Positions 1 through 5,268 of a stretch of 5,268 nucleotides of DNA are shown here, piece by piece (position 1 is the first letter of the stretch; every line of letters begins with the position of its first letter). The stretch is from Mailhella sp. (GTDB lineage Bacteria; Desulfobacterota; Desulfovibrionia; Desulfovibrionales; Desulfovibrionaceae). The position numbers were made by a program, and so were the translations under genes. The stretch is taken from contig JAHHTE010000150.1 in the NCBI GenBank assembly GCA_020024815.1, forward strand, positions 1 to 5,268, in the 5' to 3' direction. The notes beneath the pieces were generated by a model. It saw only the letters and a list, made by a program, of their open reading frames with translations, had not been told where the DNA came from and searched no databases.

Positions 1-40
1 TTTAAATATATCTAACTATAAAGAAATTTTTGAAAGGGGG

Positions 41-86
41 TTTCTAAAGGGGAGGACTTTTTATAAAAAGTCCTCCCCCTTAAAAA
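41..86 (-). terminator. Long hairpin downstream of the binding-protein gene, probable transcription terminator
   Basis: A perfect 14-bp inverted repeat (49-62 with 65-78) is built of a G/A-rich arm, a T5/A5 tip and a C/T-rich arm. In the minus-strand RNA the stem extends without interruption to 41-62/65-86 (22 bp) because positions 48/79 and 44/83 become G-U wobbles; in plus-strand RNA these would be A-C mismatches. It begins 14 nt after the stop codon of the leftward lipoprotein gene. A further G4/C5 pair (92-95 with 36-40) could close an outer helix. No good U-tract follows the stem in the minus direction: the next bases read CCCCCTTTC. It may therefore act as an imperfect intrinsic terminator, an mRNA 3'-end stabiliser, or both. 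Confidence 0.65.
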
Positions 87-100
87 AAATTCCCCAAAAT

Positions 101-1732
101 CTATTGTAAAAAGTTTGGTAACCACCATTTTTCCATATTATGCGTAATACCAGAAATAGCTGGATCTATACCTTGAAAACGTTTTTGCACCATAGGCAAA
201 GAATATGGAACATACAAAAATAAATATGGTTGTTCTTCATGTAAAATTTCTTGTAATCTATCATAATATTTTTTTCTTTCTGTTCTATCTGTTGTTTCTC
301 TGCCTTTTTCTAAAAGTCTATCAACTTCATCATTTTTAAAATGCACAAAATTTAATCCATTTGGTTTTATTGCTGAAGAATGCCATACATCATAAATATC
401 AGGGTCTTCTAAAATATTCCAAGCTAAAATAACAGCGTCATATTGTCCTTTTAGAACAAATTCATTAATAAAAGTTGCCCACTCCACCGTACGGATTTTT
501 ATTTCAATACCAAGTTTTTTCCAATATTGTTGTAATACAAGTAAAACATTTTCTCTTTCTTTATTTCCTTGATTTACTAAAATAGTAAAAGAAAAAGGCT
601 TTCCATCTTTTTCTAAAATTCCTTGCTTATTTTTTATCCAACCAGCTTTAGCAAAAAGTTCTAAGGCTTTTTTTTCATTATAACTATAAGGAATAATTTT
701 ATCATTATAAACCCATGTATTTGGTTTATAAGGACCAATTGTTTTTGTTCCTAAACCTAATAAAGCACCTTTTATAACTGCATCTCTATCTGTTGCATAA
801 GCTAAAGCTTGACGAACATTTTTATCTTTAAAAAAGGGGTGTTTTAAATTATATCCAATATATGTATAGCCACTGGCAATATATTGATATTTTTTCCAAT
901 TATCTTCCCATTCTTTACCTTTTGTTTGTAATAAATATTGCTGTGTTGTTAACCCTAAAAAATCAACTTTGCCTGCTTTTGCCTCTAAAAAAATTGTCGT
1001 TACATCAGGAATTATACGATAAATTAATTTATCTAAATAAGGTCTTCCCTCAAAATATTGTTCATTTGCTTCAAGCACTAAACGTGAACCTGAATGCCAT
1101 TCTTTTAATTTAAAAGGACCTGCACCAATAGGCTGACGAGCATATTTTGTTTTTGTTATATCTTCATTTTCTAAAACATGCTTAGGTAAAATAGGTAACA
1201 TCCATGTTATTATTGCTCTGGCATAAGGCTTATCGTATCGAACTTCAAAACTATATTTTCCTGTTTGTTTATATTCTTTAATAGTTAAATAATCAGCAGC
1301 ATAAGGAGTTGGAGTTTTAGGATTTGTCATTAACTTATACGTAAAAGTTACATCATCAGCTGTTAGTTTTTTTCCATCATGCCAATAAATATTTTCTTTT
1401 AAAGTAAAACGAAATAAACAACCATGTTCTAAAATTTCATACTGTTTTGCTGCAAGAGGAACAATATTATATTCCTTATCATATTTTAAAGGAGAAGTGT
1501 ATAAAAAGTCCGCAACCTCGTGAGAAGCAGAATCTGTTGCTAATGCTGGGATTAAATTTGATGGTTCTCCAATACTAGCAAGAATAAGTTTTCCACCAAA
1601 TTCTGCTTGCTTCGGAATAGCTGTATTAATAAACTTTTTAGACTTATTAGGAATTGTTTCATTTTCAGAAGTACAAGAAATGATTAAAGAAACAAAAAAT
1701 ATACTAAAAAAAATTTTAAACTTTTTTTTCAT
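101..1732 (-). CDS. Peptide/nickel-type ABC transporter substrate-binding lipoprotein (SBP_bac_5 family)
   Basis: This is an extracytoplasmic solute-binding protein that captures peptides or related ligands and hands them to an ABC permease. Starting at ATG 1730-1732 gives 543 residues, a usual size for the DppA/OppA/AppA family. Residues 1-20 form a lipoprotein signal: a K-rich start (MKKKFK), a hydrophobic stretch and the lipobox IISC with Cys20 as the likely lipidation site; Thr at +2 gives no inner-membrane retention signal. Family motifs include WHDGKKLTADDVTFTY (about 117-132), GAGPFKLKEW (203-212), NVRQALAYATDRDAVIKG (305-322) and a C-terminal block around YDAVILAW (431-438) and DPDIYDVWHS. 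A TTG three bases upstream is an alternative start; ATG is preferred, with a weak GGGA ribosome binding site at 1741-1744. The gene is intact and ends with TAG. No permease or ATPase genes adjoin it, so the ligand (peptide, nickel, heme or other) cannot be assigned. Confidence 0.93.
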   Translation of the reverse strand: MKKKFKIFFSIFFVSLIISCTSENETIPNKSKKFINTAIPKQAEFGGKLILASIGEPSNLIPALATDSASHEVADFLYTSPLKYDKEYNIVPLAAKQYEILEHGCLFRFTLKENIYWHDGKKLTADDVTFTYKLMTNPKTPTPYAADYLTIKEYKQTGKYSFEVRYDKPYARAIITWMLPILPKHVLENEDITKTKYARQPIGAGPFKLKEWHSGSRLVLEANEQYFEGRPYLDKLIYRIIPDVTTIFLEAKAGKVDFLGLTTQQYLLQTKGKEWEDNWKKYQYIASGYTYIGYNLKHPFFKDKNVRQALAYATDRDAVIKGALLGLGTKTIGPYKPNTWVYNDKIIPYSYNEKKALELFAKAGWIKNKQGILEKDGKPFSFTILVNQGNKERENVLLVLQQYWKKLGIEIKIRTVEWATFINEFVLKGQYDAVILAWNILEDPDIYDVWHSSAIKPNGLNFVHFKNDEVDRLLEKGRETTDRTERKKYYDRLQEILHEEQPYLFLYVPYSLPMVQKRFQGIDPAISGITHNMEKWWLPNFLQ

Positions 1733-1774
1733 CAAAATTTTCCCAATAAAAATAATATAATATAAAATATTTTC

Positions 1775-1795
1775 AATATGTTATAAAAACATATT
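1775..1795. repeat. Perfect 8-bp inverted repeat with 5-nt spacer, possible operator
   Basis: AATATGTT at 1775-1782 is the exact reverse complement of AACATATT at 1788-1795, separated by ATAAA. It lies 43-63 bp upstream of the lipoprotein ATG and overlaps the best -10 candidate for that gene (1780-1785), the place expected for a repressor site. It matches no operator that I recognise. In DNA this AT-rich one such palindrome is expected by chance in a region of this length, so a regulatory role is only a suggestion. Confidence 0.3.
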
Positions 1796-1809
1796 ACTTA
1801 ATCAAACAA
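1780..1809 (-). promoter_or_regulatory. Candidate sigma70-type promoter for the lipoprotein gene
   Basis: On the minus strand, TTGTTT (1809-1804) is followed after 18 nt by TATAAC (1785-1780), which matches TATAAT at five of six positions. Transcription would begin near 1773, leaving a leader of about 40 nt before ATG 1732. The -35 match is poor (three of six), and other A/T hexamers nearby could serve equally well. Confidence 0.3.
1795..1805. repeat. 11-bp direct repeat, copy 1
   Basis: TACTTAATCAA occurs here and again at 1881-1891, 86 bp apart start to start. This copy lies between the -35 and -10 elements of the candidate leftward promoter. It might be a binding site for a shared regulator of the two divergent genes, but a match of this length is only marginally beyond chance in AT-rich DNA. 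Confidence 0.3.
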
Positions 1810-1851
1810 CCATTTTTTTACTAAAGACACTAATATCAGACTTATTAAGAC

Positions 1852-1881
1852 TTGAAAAGAAAAACATTTTACTGTAATAAT
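1852..1881 (+). promoter_or_regulatory. Candidate extended -10 promoter for the SNF2 gene
   Basis: TTGAAA (1852-1857) is followed after 18 nt by AATAAT (1876-1881, five of six to TATAAT), preceded by TG at 1873-1874 in the extended -10 position. Transcription would start near 1888 and give a leader of about 90 nt. A second, closer candidate has TATACT at 1939-1944 with TTTACT at 1914-1919, but its spacing of 19 nt is long. The sequence alone cannot decide between them. Confidence 0.35.
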
Positions 1882-1891
1882 ACTTAATCAA
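1881..1891. repeat. 11-bp direct repeat, copy 2, with a nearby inverted partial copy
   Basis: This is the second TACTTAATCAA. A shortened inverted copy, GATAAGTA (1900-1907), follows, so TACTT-ATC and GATAAGTA form an imperfect palindrome around a 10-nt centre. The copy lies just downstream of the candidate -10 box at 1876-1881, at the probable start point, where a bound protein would block transcription. The functional meaning is inference. Confidence 0.3.
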
Positions 1892-1968
1892 TGCAATATG
1901 ATAAGTAATAATGTTTACTATTATTTTTTAATATTAACTATACTAAATATACACCCAAAAAAGTGAGC

Positions 1969-1972
1969 GAGG
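1969..1972 (+). promoter_or_regulatory. Ribosome binding site GAGG that decides the SNF2 start
   Basis: GAGG (in the context GCGAGG) sits 5 nt before ATG 1978-1980. The in-frame upstream GTG at 1963 is preceded only by an A-rich run without a Shine-Dalgarno sequence, and starting there would place this GAGG inside the coding sequence. The site therefore favours ATG 1978 as the true start. Confidence 0.7.
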
Positions 1973-1977
1973 CTGAA

Positions 1978-4900
1978 ATGAACCATCGAAATGAAAGCAC
2001 GATGTGCCATGCTCTTGAGCATTTTATTCAAAATACTATTCCCGAGTATATACGAGATTCTGGAAAATTAATTATTGCAGAAAATGGAGCAACAAATCTT
2101 TTATGGAGAATAGAAGATACATATAGCCAAGCTAGTTGTTCTGTTCATGGAGAAGATTTTCAATCATATAGCCCTTCTTTAACTATTAGATTTAATGATA
2201 AACATATAGATTATGAATGTAACTGCATGGAAGCTTTTGGTAGTCCATGTCGCCATGTTGCAGCATTAGCTATTTCTGCTCTTGCGTCTATTAATATTTC
2301 TCAAGATGCACCTAGCGAACCAACGACTATTCGTCCCGAATGGCGTCAAAGCTTTAGAAATTTCTTTAGTACAGCTACTGAACCTGAAACAGGAAGACAT
2401 TATTTTCTTTTCCGATTCTTTCCTGAACCTGGTCGTTTATCTGTTGAATTTTACAGAGCAAGACAAAATAAAACAGGTCTTTCCACTGTAAGACAAGCTG
2501 TAACTTTGCAAGATATTTTACAAAATCCTGATTGGTGCGATTACTCACCTGAATTACCAAAAGTTTTAAAACAAATTGCAGAATATCTTGATTACTATGG
2601 ACATCGTGTTGAAATACCTGATGGTCTTTTATCTTGGTTCTTTTGGGCATTACGTAATGAAGAATACATTTTTTGGGAAGAAACAGAAAAACCCTGTACC
2701 ATTGAAAGTTCTTCTATGGATTTAAAACTTCGTCCAAGTCTTGATGATGATGGATTACGTTTTGATATTATGCTCCAAAAAGAAGGAAAAAAACCTTTTT
2801 CTATTCAAAAAGATGAAGACAAACCAGATGAAAGTGTTGCAACATTCCACGGACAAATGCCATTGTGGGTATGTTGGAATCAATGCTTTTATCCTGTACA
2901 AACTTGCCTAAACCATGATGTAATTCAATCATTAGTGCAAGCAAGTCCAATTATACCACAAGAAGATATTTCCGAATTTTTAGATAGAGTTTGGACACGT
3001 CTACCCTCATCAGAATTATACGAACAAGAAGAATTTCTTAAAATTATGGAACCTGTATTTCAACCAGGTAGCTATAATCCTAAACTCTTTCTTGATGAAG
3101 AAGGTAGTTTACTTACTCTTGAAATTCAAAATGTTTATGAAAGTATACATGGTGAGTTTATTCTTCCCGGACCTAATCCTGATTTCCAAACAGGAAGTTA
3201 TGTATTTGAAGGACAAACATTCCTTTTACGCCGTGCTCAAGAAGAAGAAGCAAATCTTTTATCACAACTTTCAGAAATGCGTTTCCAACCACGTAATAAT
3301 AAACTTTGGTTTATGGAACCTGAAGAAGCAATTTCTTTTCTTTTAGATTCCTACCCTACTTTATTACAAAATTGGCGTGTTTATGGTGAGGCAACATTAT
3401 CTCGTTATAAAGTACGCACTACTACTCCTACAATTAATGCTAGTGTTGAAAGTAATGAACAAGAAAAATGGTTCTCACTTGATGTTAACGTGGAATATGA
3501 AGGTCAAAGCTTACCATTAGAAAAAATTTGGAAAGCATGGCTCAAAGGTAAACGCTATGTACAATTAAAAGACGGCTCTTATGCAAGTTTACCTGAATCA
3601 TGGCTTGAAAAACTTGCTCATAAGCTTAAAGTGCTTGGTCTTGATCCTAACAAACCACCTAAACACCATTTCAAACAATTTGAAGCTCCCGTTCTTGATA
3701 GTATTTTAGATGATTTACCTAATGCTATTGAAGATTCTTTTTGGAGTAAACTTCGTGATAATATCCGTCATTTCAAAGAAGTACAACAAATTGAAACTCC
3801 TGAAGGGCTTAATGCCTCCCTTCGTCCATACCAGATTCAAGGTATTTCCTATCTCAACTTCCTTGATGAATATGGATTTGGTGGTATATTAGCTGACGAA
3901 ATGGGTCTTGGTAAAACTATCCAAACTCTTGCCTTTATTCAACACATGAAAAATAAAGGCGCTATTGGACCAAACCTTATTGTTGTTCCTACTTCTGTTT
4001 TACCAAACTGGGATCGTGAAGCTGAAAAATTTGTGCCAGGTCTTAAGCGTGTTATTGTTTACGGTACACGCCGTGAAAATATTTTCCGTAAAATTGCTGA
4101 TGCTGATCTTGTTATTACAACATACGCTCTTTTACGTCGTGATCTTGAAGAATTAGAACAATATGAATTTAATTCTATTATTCTTGACGAAGCACAAAAC
4201 ATTAAAAACCCTAATACTATTACAACAAAAAGTGTTCGTAATATTAATGCTAGAATGCGTCTTTGTCTTTCTGGTACACCTATTGAAAATAACCTCTTTG
4301 AACTTTGGAGTTTATTTGAATTTCTTATGCCAGGTTTTCTTGGTTCTCAACACGCTTTCCAACGTGGTATTATTAAACCAATTAAAGAAGGTGATACTGA
4401 AACCCTAGAATACTTACGCACAAGAGTAAAACCTTTTATTCTTCGCCGTACAAAAGCAGAAGTGGTCAAAGACTTACCTCCAAAAGTGGAAAGCGTTACC
4501 TATTGTGCTTTGGCAGAAGAACAAGCAGAACTTTATTCTTCCCTTGCTCGCAAGCTTCGTGAACAAGTTCTTGCTGATGTTGATGAAAAAGGTATGGCAA
4601 AAAGCCAAATGTCTATTTTGGACGCTTTACTCAAACTTCGTCAAATTTGTTGCCATCCTAAATTGCTTAAAATGGATATGCCAGGCTTTAGTGCAAATAT
4701 TCCTTCAGGCAAATTTGAAACCTTTAAAGATATGATTATCAACCTTGTAGAAGAAGGACACAAAATCTTGGTATTCTCTCAATTTGTGCAAATGCTTCAA
4801 CAAATCAGTGGTTGGTTGCAAATGACTGATATACCATTCTGCTACCTTGATGGTTCAAGCAAAGACAGATTAGAACAAGTGGATAAATTCAATAATAGTC

Positions 4901-5211
4901 CTGATATTCCAATCTTCCTTATTTCCTTAAAAGCTGGTGGTACAGGTCTTAACCTTACAAGTGCAGACTACGTTATTCACTACGATCCATGGTGGAACCC
5001 AGCAGTTGAAAGCCAAGCTACTGACCGTGCTCACCGTATTGGTCAAGCAAAGCAAGTTTTCTCTTATAAACTTATTTGCCAAAATACCGTTGAAGAAAAA
5101 ATTCTTAAACTACAAGAAATGAAACGCGGTGTTGCAGAAGCTGTTATTCCGGGTCAAGACTCTTGGAAATCTCTTACAAGAGATGATCTAGAAATGTTAT
5201 TCGAAGTTTAA
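1978..5211 (+). CDS. SWIM zinc-finger SNF2-family ATPase / helicase-like protein
   Basis: This is a Swi2/Snf2-type superfamily 2 ATPase, expected to translocate on double-stranded nucleic acid and remodel protein-DNA complexes in the cytoplasm. It has 1077 residues from ATG 1978. A SWIM zinc finger of form CxC-x7-CxH lies at Cys81, Cys83, Cys91 and His93. Residues about 110-590 have no motif I can name; the family often carries a SNF2-associated domain (PF08455 type) there. The motor is complete: Q-like LRPYQIQG (615-622), motif I DEMGLGKT (640-647), Ia VVPTSVLPNW (669-678), II DEAQ (737-740), III SGTPIEN (765-771), IV ILVFSQF (930-936), V SLKAGGTGLNL (983-993) and VI QATDRAHRIGQ (1013-1023). 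A tandem TAATAA stop ends it. An in-frame GTG at 1963 would add five residues but lacks a ribosome binding site. It is not RapA-like in its N-terminus. The substrate and biological role are unknown; no partner genes are in the window. Confidence 0.95.
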   Translation: MNHRNESTMCHALEHFIQNTIPEYIRDSGKLIIAENGATNLLWRIEDTYSQASCSVHGEDFQSYSPSLTIRFNDKHIDYECNCMEAFGSPCRHVAALAISALASINISQDAPSEPTTIRPEWRQSFRNFFSTATEPETGRHYFLFRFFPEPGRLSVEFYRARQNKTGLSTVRQAVTLQDILQNPDWCDYSPELPKVLKQIAEYLDYYGHRVEIPDGLLSWFFWALRNEEYIFWEETEKPCTIESSSMDLKLRPSLDDDGLRFDIMLQKEGKKPFSIQKDEDKPDESVATFHGQMPLWVCWNQCFYPVQTCLNHDVIQSLVQASPIIPQEDISEFLDRVWTRLPSSELYEQEEFLKIMEPVFQPGSYNPKLFLDEEGSLLTLEIQNVYESIHGEFILPGPNPDFQTGSYVFEGQTFLLRRAQEEEANLLSQLSEMRFQPRNNKLWFMEPEEAISFLLDSYPTLLQNWRVYGEATLSRYKVRTTTPTINASVESNEQEKWFSLDVNVEYEGQSLPLEKIWKAWLKGKRYVQLKDGSYASLPESWLEKLAHKLKVLGLDPNKPPKHHFKQFEAPVLDSILDDLPNAIEDSFWSKLRDNIRHFKEVQQIETPEGLNASLRPYQIQGISYLNFLDEYGFGGILADEMGLGKTIQTLAFIQHMKNKGAIGPNLIVVPTSVLPNWDREAEKFVPGLKRVIVYGTRRENIFRKIADADLVITTYALLRRDLEELEQYEFNSIILDEAQNIKNPNTITTKSVRNINARMRLCLSGTPIENNLFELWSLFEFLMPGFLGSQHAFQRGIIKPIKEGDTETLEYLRTRVKPFILRRTKAEVVKDLPPKVESVTYCALAEEQAELYSSLARKLREQVLADVDEKGMAKSQMSILDALLKLRQICCHPKLLKMDMPGFSANIPSGKFETFKDMIINLVEEGHKILVFSQFVQMLQQISGWLQMTDIPFCYLDGSSKDRLEQVDKFNNSPDIPIFLISLKAGGTGLNLTSADYVIHYDPWWNPAVESQATDRAHRIGQAKQVFSYKLICQNTVEEKILKLQEMKRGVAEAVIPGQDSWKSLTRDDLEMLFEV

Positions 5212-5227
5212 TAAATCTTTTTTATAA

Positions 5228-5265
5228 TTTGAGAGGGGAACTTTTGAAAAAGTTCCCCTCTCAAA
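5228..5265 (+). terminator. Perfect 18-bp hairpin downstream of the SNF2 gene
   Basis: Positions 5228-5245 pair without mismatch with 5248-5265, around a GA tip; the arms read TTTGAGAGGGGAACTTTT and its complement. The hairpin starts 16 nt after the TAA stop. It has the same build as the hairpin at 41-86: a purine-rich G arm, CTTTT/AAAAG tip and a pyrimidine-rich C arm. The window ends three bases after the stem, so a following U-tract cannot be judged. A terminator for the SNF2 transcript is the natural reading, possibly acting in both directions. Confidence 0.75.
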
Positions 5266-5268
5266 CTC

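Larger units (their letters stand above)
1733..1977. promoter_or_regulatory. Divergent intergenic region between the two genes
   Basis: About 245 bp of extremely AT-rich DNA separates two genes that read away from each other, so promoters for both must lie here or inside the opposite gene. No tRNA, small RNA with a terminator, riboswitch-like conserved structure or credible short coding frame was seen. Individual promoter candidates and repeats are listed separately. The composition makes chance matches to -10 boxes very common, so only the general role of the region is well supported. Confidence 0.75.

Noticed and set aside
1..40. Possible 3' end of a gene entering from the left edge
   Set aside because: Two plus-strand frames stop within the first few codons. 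The third stays open only through the hairpin and encodes low-complexity sequence, so nothing supports a coding segment.
862..1113. Plus-strand open frame of 83 codons antisense to the lipoprotein gene
   Set aside because: It lies wholly inside a well-supported gene on the other strand, has a leucine-rich composition typical of a reverse-frame shadow, and shows no ribosome binding site or domain.
1733..1977. Small RNA, riboswitch or tRNA in the intergenic region
   Set aside because: The region is nearly all A and T, has no GC-containing stem set, no terminator and no tRNA-like arms.
2375..2650. Minus-strand open frame of 91 codons inside the SNF2 gene
   Set aside because: It is antisense to a clear coding region, with low-complexity Q/L/V-rich translation and no motif.
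3092..5122. Several plus-strand frames of about 60-84 codons inside the SNF2 gene
   Set aside because: They overlap the SNF2 motor in another frame, consist mostly of L, F, V and K from AT-rich out-of-frame reading, and lack initiation signals.
1978..5211. SNF2 gene as part of a DISARM, BREX-like or other defence island
   Set aside because: SNF2 ATPases occur in defence systems, but no methylase, nuclease, PLD or other partner gene is in the window. The neighbour is a nutrient-binding lipoprotein, and the SWIM architecture is found in ordinary chromosomal SNF2 proteins.
41..5265. The two flanking hairpins as terminal inverted repeats of a transposon-like unit
   Set aside because: The hairpins are each self-complementary, differ in sequence from one another, and sit right after stop codons. 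There is no transposase and no visible target-site duplication.

Overview
The window is strongly AT-rich and holds two complete, divergently transcribed protein genes separated by about 245 bp of very AT-rich DNA. Each gene is followed closely by a strong GC-rich hairpin. The sequence shows a Gram-negative-type lipoprotein signal, a GAGG-type ribosome binding site and G-run/C-run hairpins with T-run/A-run tips. That hairpin style, with the two protein types, would fit a low-GC member of the Desulfovibrionaceae (Lawsonia-like). This is inference from general appearance; no marker gene is present to prove it.

Layout. Positions 1-100 are non-coding and contain a long hairpin that would end the leftward transcript. 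Positions 101-1732 (minus strand) encode a lipid-anchored solute-binding protein of the peptide/nickel ABC-transporter family (SBP_bac_5 type). Positions 1733-1977 are the shared intergenic region, with candidate divergent promoters, one short perfect inverted repeat and an 11-bp direct repeat. Positions 1978-5211 (plus strand) encode a 1077-residue SNF2-family ATPase with an N-terminal SWIM zinc finger and a complete C-terminal helicase-like motor. Positions 5212-5268 contain a second, perfect 18-bp hairpin.

The two genes have no evident functional link. One is an extracytoplasmic nutrient-capture protein and the other a cytoplasmic DNA/RNA-remodelling ATPase. They share only an upstream region. 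No permease or ATPase subunit of the transporter lies in the window, and the binding-protein gene looks monocistronic. I see no mobile element, CRISPR array, tRNA, rRNA or phage feature, and nothing that clearly amounts to a new system. The points most worth a second look are the strand-specific hairpin behind the lipoprotein gene, the orphan arrangement of that gene, the unassigned 520-residue middle of the SNF2 protein, and the small repeats in the divergent promoter region.
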